The notes: generated from the sequence alone by a model not told the origin. A stretch of DNA of 45,200 nucleotides from SAR324 cluster bacterium (GCA_002401295.1 NVSR01000114.1:1-45200), one strand, 5' to 3'; shown: positions 34,577-44,625, numbered from the stretch's first letter. A program made the numbers and translations.

Positions 34577-35803
34577 ATGGGAGAGGTTGTGAAAATAAAA
34601 AAAAAAGTAGCCTTAGTATTGACTGGGGGCGGTGTTTTAGGAGCTTATGAGTATGGTGCTATTAAAGCCATCTACGAACAAGGGGACTTTATTCCTGAAG
34701 TGGTAACCGGGGTTTCTGCTGGGGCTATTAACACGGCCTTGTTAGTTGGGGGACGAGATGAGGATCCACTGGTGAATCTGGACCAATATTGGAACAGTAT
34801 GATTAATCTTAGGGCCCCATTCATTCCAGCCGTTGCACGGAAAGTTCTTTCGTTCATGGGAGGCTATAAAGCACTTAACTTTTGTTCGCCATGGTTCAAT
34901 CCACTCTTTTTTCTCTTCCCCTTAAACTCCACTCACCTGTTTAATATTTCACCTCTCAACCGGGGGCTGAATAATTTTTTAGACTATGAAAAGCTAAATA
35001 ATAGTCCTATTTCTGCTGTGATCACTGCGACCAATATTCTCAAAGGGGTTGAGTCAGAATTCAAAAACTGGGGAGGAGAACGGATTGATGCACCTCAAAT
35101 CGAAGCTAGCGGAGCTGTTCCCGGTCTTTTTCCACATATTGAGATCCCCGATACCACGGAAAGAAATCGCCATTTCTGGGATGGCGGCGTGGTTTCTAAT
35201 ACACCAATGCGGTGTGCAATCAACCGATTAGAAGAATTAGAGCCAAAGAATAAAGAGATTGAACGTTATGTCATTAGTATTAACTTATTCCCCCAGGAAA
35301 CAACCATTCTTCCCTCAAATATGATGGAGGTGATCAACCGCACCTCTGAAATAATCGCCAATCGAAAGTCGAAAACAGATCATAAAAACAGTCAGACCTT
35401 TAATGGGGTGATTAAACTCTTCTCGGATTTACGTTCTGCTACCGATGAATTGGTGGAAAATGCGAACTCATTGATTACTAGTATTCAGGAGGAACAGAGT
35501 ATTGAACAGGAAGGTCAGATGTCTACCAAGAAGGGGCAGAAAAAGAAGCCTCCGTTTTCATCCCAAATAGAAGAATTGGTTGAGAAAATTCAAAACCGTG
35601 AGAAAACATTAGATAAACTTTACAAGCATAAATTTTTAAAACATCAACTCATCACTCCCATTCAAATCACCAATAGCCAAACAATGCCTCTTGAAAGTTC
35701 CATGGACTTTTCTAAAAGTAATATATTGGACCTAATCAATTGTGGTTATTTGGATGGCAAGACTACCTTGAACAATATCCTAGAAATCTCAAAGGAGAAA
35801 TAA
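34577..35803 (+). CDS. Patatin-like phospholipase
   Basis: The protein has 408 residues. The oxyanion hole GGGVLGAYEYG lies at 17-27, nucleophile elbow GVSAG at 45-49 with Ser47, and catalytic Asp202 in WDGGVVSNTPM. Patatins hydrolyse acyl esters of phospholipids or glycolipids with a Ser-Asp dyad. The Arg normal in GGGARGAY is Leu here. The last 150 residues after the catalytic domain are hydrophilic and coiled-coil-like, with a lysine-rich stretch (STKKGQKKKPP). There is no signal peptide, so it is cytoplasmic or at the inner membrane face. In this operon it could release or remodel the acyl chains. Confidence 0.85.
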   Translation: MGEVVKIKKKVALVLTGGGVLGAYEYGAIKAIYEQGDFIPEVVTGVSAGAINTALLVGGRDEDPLVNLDQYWNSMINLRAPFIPAVARKVLSFMGGYKALNFCSPWFNPLFFLFPLNSTHLFNISPLNRGLNNFLDYEKLNNSPISAVITATNILKGVESEFKNWGGERIDAPQIEASGAVPGLFPHIEIPDTTERNRHFWDGGVVSNTPMRCAINRLEELEPKNKEIERYVISINLFPQETTILPSNMMEVINRTSEIIANRKSKTDHKNSQTFNGVIKLFSDLRSATDELVENANSLITSIQEEQSIEQEGQMSTKKGQKKKPPFSSQIEELVEKIQNREKTLDKLYKHKFLKHQLITPIQITNSQTMPLESSMDFSKSNILDLINCGYLDGKTTLNNILEISKEK

Positions 35804-35844
35804 CCCTCCTGTCAAACTAGAAGCCCCTATTATTGAAGTTCTCG

Positions 35845-35887
35845 GTAACTAGTGAGCATTGATACCTTAGGTTACTGGGCAATGCTC
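35845..35887 (+). promoter_or_regulatory. Possible pseudoknot-forming leader upstream of the PKS gene
   Basis: GAGCATTG (35854-35861) and CAATGCTC (35880-35887) form a perfect 8-bp stem. GTAAC (35845-35849) can also pair with GTTAC (35871-35875) inside the loop, giving an H-type pseudoknot arrangement. It lies in the 179-base gap before the PKS. No T-run follows, so termination is unlikely. The base pairing is seen; the role is inference. Confidence 0.35.
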
Positions 35888-35982
35888 CTCCAGTCATCAC
35901 CTTCCTTACCGATTTTGTATAGGTAGTAGCCCTCATTATTTTTGTACTCAATAGATATCCATCCCAAGAAGAGTTTTCTACT

Positions 35983-38900
35983 ATGCAACCTGCTAAAATT
36001 ACTACAATCAGTCAATGTAAGTCCTTTGTTGATGTTCTTCAGTTTTATGCAGTAAAGCATCCCTCTGATGTAGCAATTACTTTTTTAGTAGGCGATTTGA
36101 TCGAACAGTCATGCATTACCTATAGTGAGCTTGATCGTAGAGCTGTGGTGATTGCGACCTCACTACTAAAACAAGCCGAACCAGGGGATCGGATTTTATT
36201 ATTATTTCCCCAAGGAATTGAGTTTATAACAGCCTTTTTTGGCTGCCTTTATGCTGGTATGATTGCTATTCCCGTTCCTTTGCCTCAAAAAAAACATAGT
36301 TTATCGAGAGTGCAAACTGTTGCCACAAACTGCCAGGCACAACTGATTTTAACGCAATCTTCTTCCCAATCAAAATTATTAGGACTGCTGCATGGACAAA
36401 AGCATTTAGCAGAACTGCCTTGCTTGTCAGTTAATGAATTTATAGAGGAGCCCATTGATGATTGGGTGCCTCATGTAACAGATGTGAATTCACCGGCCTA
36501 CCTGCAATATACTTCCGGCTCGACCTCCATGCCTAAAGGGGTTATCATTTCTCATCATAATATGATCCATAATATTGGCCAGGCGCTGGTTGCCTGGGAA
36601 CTCCCAAAAGCCTATAAATCGGTGTGCTGGACTCCTTTAACCCATGATTTGGGGTTAATTAACGGCCTTCTTATGGCTTTATTTAACGCGGGATCTTGCT
36701 ATTTGATGGATCCGGCGACCTTCTTACAGAAGCCGTTGCGTTGGCTGGAAGCTGTGTCCAGGTATCAAGTCCACCATACTAACGGGCCAAATTTTGCTTT
36801 TGAGCTGTGCTTGCAACGAATAACTGAAGAGCAAAGTGATCAAATTGATTTGAGTCATCTAAAGGTTTTCGTGAATGGTGGTGAGCCTGTACAACTATCG
36901 ACAATGGAGCGTTTCCAAGAGAAGTTCCGGTATTGTGGCTTGCGTCTGGGCGTACTGTCTGCTTGTTATGGAATGGCGGAAGCAACGCTTACAGTTTCCA
37001 CTGGAATGCTATCTCAATCCTATCAAGCCTATAATGAATCTTTCCCACAGGTAGAAGATTTTTGCCATACTTTAAGTCCCGGTAAAGAGTCAGAAAAACA
37101 AATTTTTTACTCCAATGGGGTTCTCCTACCGGGGATGGAGTTGAAAATTGTAGACCCCAAGACATTGGAAGAGGTGCCTGGGAGAAATTTGGGAGAAATT
37201 TGGTTGTCTAGCCCTAGTATTGCACGAGGTTATTGGGAGGATGAGCAAGCTACAGAAGAGACGTTTCAAGCCTATTTGAAGGGGAGAGTAGAAGGCCCTT
37301 TCTTACGAACGGGAGATTTAGGTTTCCTGCATCAGAGTGAATTATTCATTGCGGGTAGAATTAAGGATATCATTATTCTTCAAGGACAAAACCATTACCC
37401 ACAAGATATTGAATATACTGCTGATTCTGCACATTCAGCTCTGAGGCGTAGTTGTAGCGCCGCCTTTCTCCTGCATGAGGATGCAGGAGAACAAGTAGGT
37501 ATGATTTTAGAAGTGGGACGCAAAGCACTCAACCAAATCAGGAAAGAAATCAAGAAATCTGGAGTGAGTCTTCTCAGCCAGGATATTTTTCAACAAATCC
37601 GACGAAAAGTCATGGATCATCATGGGCTTGAGCCAGCCGCCATGGTATTGATCAAACCCGGCACCGTGTTAAAAACCACGAGTGGTAAAATCCAGAGAAG
37701 CCGTAACGGACAAGCCTTTTTGAATGGGGAGTTTGAGCCTGTTGATACTTACTCTAAGGTAAAACAGTCTGCTTCAATAAGGAATCAATCTGTCGATCAG
37801 AAAAAATTACCGGAAAAAACAGCCGTTCAACAGTGGTTAATTAATTGGGTTTCACTGCAAACAGGTCTAGAGGACGCAGAAATCAATGAACAAACTCAAT
37901 TTGCGCACTTTGGTTTGGGATCGGTTAAGCTGGTCTTAATGGCGGGTGATTTGGAGGAAAATTTTGGAATTTCCTTGAGTCCGACAATTAGTTATGAACA
38001 CCCTAATATTAATCAACTATCCACTTATTTATCCCAGCAATCAGGGGTAAAAACAAAGAGTTCCATGCAATTAGGGCACAAACAAAAAGATGCTGAACCT
38101 ATTGCTATTGTTGGCCTATCATGTCGATTTCCAGGAGCTGTAAATTCACAGGAATTCTGGCAGATTTTAAAGGCTGGGAAGGACTGTATCACGAAAGTTC
38201 CGGTGGATCGCTGGCTTGCCGAACGATATTTGGATCAGGACCCCTCTGTGCCTGGAAAGATGACAATGGACTGGGGAGGTTTTATAGACAAAGCAGATAC
38301 TTTTGATGCTGAGTTTTTTGGAATTAATGACCGGGAAGCTGAACAGATGGATCCTCAGCAACGAATTCTATTGGAATTAACCTGGGAAGCCTTGGAAGAT
38401 GCAGGGATTTTACCGGAGCAACTTGCTTGCTCCCAAACTGGTGTATTTATTGGTATTGGCAGTCAGGATTATAGTGCCTGGCAAAGTCATCAGCCGGAAT
38501 TATTGGATGGCTATAGTGGTACAGGAAGCAGGCTCTGCATCGCAGCCAATAGAATATCCTATAATTTTGATTTTCGAGGGCCTAGTATTGCGATTGATAG
38601 TGCCTGTTCTTCTTCTTTAGTGGCGGTGCATACGGCCTGTAAGAGTATTCAAAATGGTGAGAGTTCCGCTGCTGTGGCAGGTGGTGCCAGTTTGATTTGG
38701 TCTCCCTTTTCCACCATTACGATGAGTAAAGCAGGGGCCCTCAGTCCTGATGGACGTTGTAAAGCTTTCGATGCTCGGGCAAATGGCTATGTCCGTGCAG
38801 AAGGAGCAGGGCTCGTTATCCTCAAGTCCTTATCCCAAGCTGAACAGGATGGAGATTTTATCTATGGGCTCATCCTAGGTAGCGCTACGCAACAAGATGG

Positions 38901-41900
38901 ACGCAGCAATGGACTGACAGCTCCCAGACAGCAGTCACAAGAAATGGTAATCAAAAAAGCCGCAGCAGATGCAGGCATCAATTTGTCAGATCTGCAATAT
39001 GTGGAAACTCATGGTACTGGTACGCTTTTAGGAGATCCGATTGAAGCAGCAGCTCTAGGAGCAGTCCTAAAGCCAGGTAGAGTCATAGGAGAAAAATGTC
39101 ATTTGGGCTCAGTAAAAACAAATATCGGACACTTGGAAGAAGCTGCTGGCATTGCAGGACTAATTAAACTGGCTCTTTCATTCAAGTATCAGTTGATTCC
39201 CAAAAACTTACATTTTACGACACCCAATCCTTATATCGATTTTGATTTGCTGGGCCTCAGTGTCCAAGAAAAGCTGGAACCCTGGCCTCAAACAGAACAG
39301 CCCCCTTTGGCAGGAATTAGTTCTTTCGGGATTGGTGGTAGTTTAGCTCATCTAATTTTACAAGCCCCGGAAAAGAAACAAGAACGCTTAATCGTCAGTC
39401 AAACGGATAGTGCCTATCTGCTCCCTCTTTCAGCAAGGAACCAAGGTGCTTTGCTGAATTTAGTAAAATCCTATCATTCCTTCTTCCAAGAACGGGATGT
39501 TACTCCGGATCTACTCTATCAGGCTGGTCGGACTACGAGCTTACAGAGGAGTCATCATGATGAACGCGTATGTTTCTGTGTTCAAAACCGACAGGATTTA
39601 CTCAGCCAGCTAGAGGAATATCTGGCAGGAGAGGAAAGAGGGAATTTGAGTACAGGCCATCGAACTCCTGGTAAAAAGAGAAAAATTGTATTTGTCTTTC
39701 CGGGACATGGCCCCCAATGGATTGGGATGGGGCAAGAGCTTTATCAAAAAGAACCTGTTTTTCGAGAAGCATTGGAACAATGTGATAGGGGTATTCAACA
39801 ATACACAGGTTGGTCCTTAAAAGAAAAGTTGTTTGCACAGGCTGATGAAGCAACTTTTGAGAATATTAGTATCATGCAGCCGGCAATCTTTGCTATTCAG
39901 GTTGCGTTGAGCAAATTATGGAATCATTGGGGGATCCGGGCGGATGCTGTTGTAGGGCATAGTATGGGGGAAATTGCCGCAGCTCATATAGCCGATATCA
40001 TTAGCCTTGACGATGCAATTCGAGTGATTTGCAAACGCAGTGAACTCCTGCATCGCATTCATGGAGAAGGAGCGATGGCAATAGTAGAGCTCCCTGAAGC
40101 TGAGAGCAAACAATGGTTATCCGGCTATGAAAAGCTTGTTTCTATTGCAGCGGTAAACAGTCCACGTTCTACCGTACTTTCCGGTCAAATTACAGCGATT
40201 GATGAAATTATCGGTAAATTAGAGCAGCATGGAGTATTTGCTCGTAAAATCAATGTAGATGTTGCTTCCCATAGCCCTCAAGTAGAGCCGCTTTGTCAGG
40301 AATTACAGGATTTCTTAAGTGAGCTCAAAACAAAAGTGGGAACAGTCCCATTCTTTTCTACTGTTCGAGGAAAGGAAATTAAGGGAACACAATTGCAGCA
40401 GAAATATTGGATGGAAAACCTACGCCATCCTGTACTCTTTTCCACGGCAATTACTCAACTGTTGGATGAACAGTATGATACTTTCCTGGAGATCAGTCCT
40501 CACCGGTTGCAATTAGCCAATATTGCTGAGCATCAACCTTTAACTTCACAACCATTAGCTTTAATTCCATCAATTCTTCGTGACCGTGGTGAGTTCTCAT
40601 CTATGAGGGAGGCCTTAGGGAGCTTTTATTGTTTGGGTGCGACTGTGCGATGGGAGCAAATCTACAGTGTCCAGGGCAGTCCGCTTCCGCTTCCTACTTA
40701 TCCTTGGCAGGGGAAAAGCTATCGCCTCAAATCGCTTGATTGGGAGAGAACGAACAAAGTAATAGAAGAAGCATCGTCGCCACTTGGAGGTTTACCGGGA
40801 ACTTATTTACGGCCCCATAAAGGTGATTGTGGATTAAGGTGGGAGTTGGAGCTCAGTGTGGAGCGTTTCCCTTTCTTAGAAGATCACCAAGTTCAAGGTA
40901 ATGTGGTTATTCCCGCGACCTTTTATTTGGCCATGATCCGCGCCATGATACAACAAGTTTATGGTAAGCAGAATTTTGAACTTCATGACTTCGAGATTCA
41001 GGCAGGATTATTTTTATCCGCTGAAGCAGGAGTAAGAATTGTACAATTGGTTTTGGAACCCGGACAAGGAGAGCAAGCTTCGATTCGTATTATTAGCCTT
41101 GACCTGGAGAGTCCACCTTACCAACCCACATGGCAAGTTCATGTTTCGGGGACGTTAGTACTGGAAAACATAAAGGAAGCAACAAAGCTGGATTTGGCGG
41201 ATGACTTTTTAACGAAGTTCCAGCAAACCTCACAAGTCTTGCTGGGGGCAGATCATTACCAAAAAATGTCTCATGTTAGCATTGATTACGGACCTTCATT
41301 TCAAGGAATTCAGGAAATATATTTGAGAGAAGGTGAAGCCCTAGCGAAGCTTAAGAAGCCAGCCATACCAAGGGGTCAGGTCGAACAAGCACTGGATACA
41401 GTTTTGTTGGATTCCTGTTTGCAACCGGGAATGTATCTCTTTACTTCTTCTAGTGAAAACTTGAGATCTTATTTGCCCACCCGAATAGGTCGGATCTGTT
41501 TTTATCGATCTTTAGAGATGGAAGAAGAATATTACACGAAATTGAAAGTAGCTGATTATGAAAGTGGAAGTGATCGAGTTTGCTTTGACTCCTTTGCTTT
41601 TGATAAACATGGCCGGATGATCTTTGAAATCAAAAAAATGGAAGCTACTTTGTTGGAAGAGACGAAGTTATCTCAAAGTGAAACCAAAGTAGTTGCCCCA
41701 TTTTTTCATCAGCAATGGATTTCTCAAGAATTGCCCCGCTTAAAAAACGAAACAACTTCAGGGGAAAACGAGGAAGGCAGGTGGCTAATCTTTGGGAACT
41801 TTGAGGAAGAAAGCAGTTGTTTGAAATTTCTCAGAGAAACGGAGATAGACTGTTGGTTTTTGAGAATCCCTACTAATTCGGATCAGGAGATCGAACTTAA

Positions 41901-44625
41901 TCGAATCCTCCAAGAGGAAGTACAAGAAAAGCAAAACTATCAGAAAATTTTTGTATTTGCCGGAGCACCGGAAAAAAATTCTGATAAAATCCGGGCAGAG
42001 GAAATTCAAAAACGAGAACAATCTCTGTGTCAATTCATTGTAGGATTAGTTGGGAGGATGGCTAAAGTAGGTTGGAGGACTCCACCAACTCTATATTTGA
42101 TTACCCAAGGTAGCCAGTTTACCACCTCGTCTATTGATACGCCTCTATCAGTGGGTTCTTCCCTATGGGGCTTGGGGATGGTTTTGATGCAGGAACATCC
42201 TGAATTTCCTACAAAGTTAGTTGATTTATCTCCAACTCCCTCTTTGACTGAATTAGAAAAGCTGATTCAAGAAGTGAAGCTGGAGAGTCTGGAAAGCCGG
42301 GTTCTCTTACGTCAGCAAGAGCGTTATGTTGCTCGTCTGCAAGCAGGATTACCTACTGTAGATAAGGAAAAATCTCACTTTACAGCACATGCGGATAGAC
42401 ATTCCTTTGCTTTAGCTCTACCGGAATTTGGGCAGTTGGATCACTTATATTGGCAGGAGTCTCCGCGGTGTGAGCCGGAATATGGTGAGGTTGAAATAAA
42501 GGTTTCAGCCTGTGGCCTGAACTTCATGGATGTAATGACGGTTCTTGGTATCAATCCTAGTTTTACCAACCCCGAGTCCATAGTTTTAGGGGGAGAGGTT
42601 GCTGGAGAAATTCTGCGTATAGGACCTGGCGTCGAGAATCTTCAGGTAGGGGATCAAGTCCTTGCCGTGACATCTCAAGGTTATCGTACTCATGCTCTGG
42701 TGGATCATCATTATGTAGCCAGAAAGCCGAGTCAGATTTCCTTGATAGAGGCCGCGACCTTACCTCTGGCTTTTATGACGGCTTATTACGCACTGGTTGT
42801 GCAAGGGAGGATTCAAAAAGGGGAAAAAGTGCTAATTCATGCGGCGAGTGGTGGTGTCGGATTAGCGGCGGTCCAAATTGCCCGTTTTTATGAGGCAGAG
42901 ATCTTCGTCACCGCAGGCAAGGAGTTTAAACGAGAATACTTGCGCTCTTTAGGGCTAACTCATGTCATGGACTCTCGCACTCTGGATTTTGCGGATGAGG
43001 TTCAGCAGCAGACCCAGGGGCTAGGGGTTGATATCGTTTTGAATTGTCTTGCGGGAAAGGCAATCCAAAAAAGTCTGGATGTACTGGCTCATGGAGGGCG
43101 TTTCTTGGAGATTGGGAAGCGTGATATTTATGAGAACCTTCAAATGGGGTTGTTTCCCTTCCAAAATAATCTCTCTTATTTTGCCATCGATTTGATCAAA
43201 ATTCTGGAAAAACAACCGGATTATTTTGCGACACTGCTTCAAGAAGTGTTACAGGCAATGGAGCAGAACCATTTCAAGCCATTGCCAGTGAAAGTATTTC
43301 CGGCATCTCAGGTAGTTGATGCCTTCCACCATATGGCACAGGCAGAACATATTGGTAAGATAGGGGTCCTTCTTGATCGACAAGAAGTACGGGTAGCACC
43401 GATTAATCCAGGGAAGCCACTCTTTGATGATCAGGCAAGTTACCTAATTACAGGCGGTTTAGGAGGGATCGGATTAGCCTTAACTCGATGGATGAGTGAA
43501 CAAGGTGCAGGAACGTTGGTGTTGATGGGACGGAGCAGTCCTTCACTAGAGGTTCGGGGAGAGTTGGAGCAGTTAAAACAAGATGGAGCAAAGATTGAAA
43601 TTTTTCAGGGGGATGTAGGTAGAATAGAAGACTTACAGCAGGTGATTCATCAGATTGATGCAAAGCTGCCCCCCTTAAAAGGAATCTTTCATGCGGCAGG
43701 ACTTTTAGATGATGCGATGTTAATCAACTTGGAACCTGCACAATTCGAAAAGGTATTGAACCCAAAAATCAAAGGAAGTTGGCACCTGCATCAACTAACG
43801 GAGAAGCATTCATTAGACTACTTTGTGACCTTTTCAACTGTAGCCTCACTGCTCGGTTCACCGGGGCAGGGGAATTATGCGGCAGGTAATGCCTTTCTGG
43901 ACAGCTTAATGGGATATCGTCTTGCGAAAGGGTTACCGGCAATCAATGTCAATTGGGGCCCTTGGAGAGAGGTTGGACTAGCAGCTGCTGATACTAAACG
44001 AGCTGATCGACTTGCTTACCGGGGATTGGATAGTATTTTACCTGATCAGGGCTTGGCTGCTTTGAGAGAACTGTTGGAGCAGAAGATTCCTCAATCTTTG
44101 GTGTTAACTTTTGATTTGATACAATGGCAACAGTATTATCCCAAAGCCGCTCACTGGCCCTTCTTCCAGTTTTTAGAGCAACAGGATAAGGGGGTAGAGC
44201 AAAATAGTAATTTTCGGGAAAGATTATTACTGGAAGATATCAAAGACCAGTCCCCCATGCTACAAGCGCATTTGGCGGAGCAAATTGGCAAGGTATTGCG
44301 AAAACCCCCCGCTGAGATTGAGAATGGTCAGCACTTAGGTAGCTTGGGTTTGGATTCATTGATGAGTTTGGAATTACGCAATCGTCTTGAAAATAGTCTC
44401 AGTATTCGGCTTACTGCAGGAGTAATCTGGAGTCATCCAACTCTTGCCAAGTTGACCGTGCATTTGAGCAAAAAAATTGGCATCTTTTCAGAACAGGAGG
44501 TTCCAGCAACTGTAGGCGATTCTAAAATAGAGCCGGAAGGGGAAGATTCTTTATTGGAATTATTAGAGATGGTTGATGATATTTCCTTAGATGACCTAGA
44601 TCAATTAGCGCTTGATGAACCTTAG
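35983..44625 (+). CDS. Type I polyketide synthase, FAAL-ACP-KS-AT-DH-ER-KR-ACP
   Basis: The protein has 2880 residues. Domains: fatty acyl-AMP ligase 10-590 (YTSGSTSMPKG at 176-186, GRIKDIIILQGQNHYPQDIE, TSGKIQRS); ACP with Ser647; ketosynthase from 707 with Cys875, His1010, His1050; acyltransferase from 1235 with Ser1327 in GHSMG and VASH at 1427-1430; dehydratase with His1635 and Asp1810; a pseudo-KR linker about 1880-2110; enoylreductase with AASGGVG at 2287-2293; ketoreductase with GGLGGIG at 2491-2497, Lys2595, Tyr2632, Asn2636 and a B-type LDD motif; ACP with Ser2792. An acidic tail ends the protein; no thioesterase. It should load a free fatty acid as acyl-AMP and extend it with full reduction, once or iteratively. 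VASH hints at methylmalonyl-CoA, weakly. Confidence 0.94.
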   Translation: MQPAKITTISQCKSFVDVLQFYAVKHPSDVAITFLVGDLIEQSCITYSELDRRAVVIATSLLKQAEPGDRILLLFPQGIEFITAFFGCLYAGMIAIPVPLPQKKHSLSRVQTVATNCQAQLILTQSSSQSKLLGLLHGQKHLAELPCLSVNEFIEEPIDDWVPHVTDVNSPAYLQYTSGSTSMPKGVIISHHNMIHNIGQALVAWELPKAYKSVCWTPLTHDLGLINGLLMALFNAGSCYLMDPATFLQKPLRWLEAVSRYQVHHTNGPNFAFELCLQRITEEQSDQIDLSHLKVFVNGGEPVQLSTMERFQEKFRYCGLRLGVLSACYGMAEATLTVSTGMLSQSYQAYNESFPQVEDFCHTLSPGKESEKQIFYSNGVLLPGMELKIVDPKTLEEVPGRNLGEIWLSSPSIARGYWEDEQATEETFQAYLKGRVEGPFLRTGDLGFLHQSELFIAGRIKDIIILQGQNHYPQDIEYTADSAHSALRRSCSAAFLLHEDAGEQVGMILEVGRKALNQIRKEIKKSGVSLLSQDIFQQIRRKVMDHHGLEPAAMVLIKPGTVLKTTSGKIQRSRNGQAFLNGEFEPVDTYSKVKQSASIRNQSVDQKKLPEKTAVQQWLINWVSLQTGLEDAEINEQTQFAHFGLGSVKLVLMAGDLEENFGISLSPTISYEHPNINQLSTYLSQQSGVKTKSSMQLGHKQKDAEPIAIVGLSCRFPGAVNSQEFWQILKAGKDCITKVPVDRWLAERYLDQDPSVPGKMTMDWGGFIDKADTFDAEFFGINDREAEQMDPQQRILLELTWEALEDAGILPEQLACSQTGVFIGIGSQDYSAWQSHQPELLDGYSGTGSRLCIAANRISYNFDFRGPSIAIDSACSSSLVAVHTACKSIQNGESSAAVAGGASLIWSPFSTITMSKAGALSPDGRCKAFDARANGYVRAEGAGLVILKSLSQAEQDGDFIYGLILGSATQQDGRSNGLTAPRQQSQEMVIKKAAADAGINLSDLQYVETHGTGTLLGDPIEAAALGAVLKPGRVIGEKCHLGSVKTNIGHLEEAAGIAGLIKLALSFKYQLIPKNLHFTTPNPYIDFDLLGLSVQEKLEPWPQTEQPPLAGISSFGIGGSLAHLILQAPEKKQERLIVSQTDSAYLLPLSARNQGALLNLVKSYHSFFQERDVTPDLLYQAGRTTSLQRSHHDERVCFCVQNRQDLLSQLEEYLAGEERGNLSTGHRTPGKKRKIVFVFPGHGPQWIGMGQELYQKEPVFREALEQCDRGIQQYTGWSLKEKLFAQADEATFENISIMQPAIFAIQVALSKLWNHWGIRADAVVGHSMGEIAAAHIADIISLDDAIRVICKRSELLHRIHGEGAMAIVELPEAESKQWLSGYEKLVSIAAVNSPRSTVLSGQITAIDEIIGKLEQHGVFARKINVDVASHSPQVEPLCQELQDFLSELKTKVGTVPFFSTVRGKEIKGTQLQQKYWMENLRHPVLFSTAITQLLDEQYDTFLEISPHRLQLANIAEHQPLTSQPLALIPSILRDRGEFSSMREALGSFYCLGATVRWEQIYSVQGSPLPLPTYPWQGKSYRLKSLDWERTNKVIEEASSPLGGLPGTYLRPHKGDCGLRWELELSVERFPFLEDHQVQGNVVIPATFYLAMIRAMIQQVYGKQNFELHDFEIQAGLFLSAEAGVRIVQLVLEPGQGEQASIRIISLDLESPPYQPTWQVHVSGTLVLENIKEATKLDLADDFLTKFQQTSQVLLGADHYQKMSHVSIDYGPSFQGIQEIYLREGEALAKLKKPAIPRGQVEQALDTVLLDSCLQPGMYLFTSSSENLRSYLPTRIGRICFYRSLEMEEEYYTKLKVADYESGSDRVCFDSFAFDKHGRMIFEIKKMEATLLEETKLSQSETKVVAPFFHQQWISQELPRLKNETTSGENEEGRWLIFGNFEEESSCLKFLRETEIDCWFLRIPTNSDQEIELNRILQEEVQEKQNYQKIFVFAGAPEKNSDKIRAEEIQKREQSLCQFIVGLVGRMAKVGWRTPPTLYLITQGSQFTTSSIDTPLSVGSSLWGLGMVLMQEHPEFPTKLVDLSPTPSLTELEKLIQEVKLESLESRVLLRQQERYVARLQAGLPTVDKEKSHFTAHADRHSFALALPEFGQLDHLYWQESPRCEPEYGEVEIKVSACGLNFMDVMTVLGINPSFTNPESIVLGGEVAGEILRIGPGVENLQVGDQVLAVTSQGYRTHALVDHHYVARKPSQISLIEAATLPLAFMTAYYALVVQGRIQKGEKVLIHAASGGVGLAAVQIARFYEAEIFVTAGKEFKREYLRSLGLTHVMDSRTLDFADEVQQQTQGLGVDIVLNCLAGKAIQKSLDVLAHGGRFLEIGKRDIYENLQMGLFPFQNNLSYFAIDLIKILEKQPDYFATLLQEVLQAMEQNHFKPLPVKVFPASQVVDAFHHMAQAEHIGKIGVLLDRQEVRVAPINPGKPLFDDQASYLITGGLGGIGLALTRWMSEQGAGTLVLMGRSSPSLEVRGELEQLKQDGAKIEIFQGDVGRIEDLQQVIHQIDAKLPPLKGIFHAAGLLDDAMLINLEPAQFEKVLNPKIKGSWHLHQLTEKHSLDYFVTFSTVASLLGSPGQGNYAAGNAFLDSLMGYRLAKGLPAINVNWGPWREVGLAAADTKRADRLAYRGLDSILPDQGLAALRELLEQKIPQSLVLTFDLIQWQQYYPKAAHWPFFQFLEQQDKGVEQNSNFRERLLLEDIKDQSPMLQAHLAEQIGKVLRKPPAEIENGQHLGSLGLDSLMSLELRNRLENSLSIRLTAGVIWSHPTLAKLTVHLSKKIGIFSEQEVPATVGDSKIEPEGEDSLLELLEMVDDISLDDLDQLALDEP

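Noticed and set aside
35872..36060. Minus-strand frame of 62 codons whose C-terminal part reads like a natural peptide, in the gap before the PKS
   Set aside because: It overlaps the PKS start and has no ribosome binding site or neighbour on that strand. It could be a gene remnant, but nothing supports expression.
41701..42360. Possible C-methyltransferase domain between DH and ER of the PKS
   Set aside because: No SAM-binding glycine motif is visible; the segment looks like the structural pseudo-KR half.
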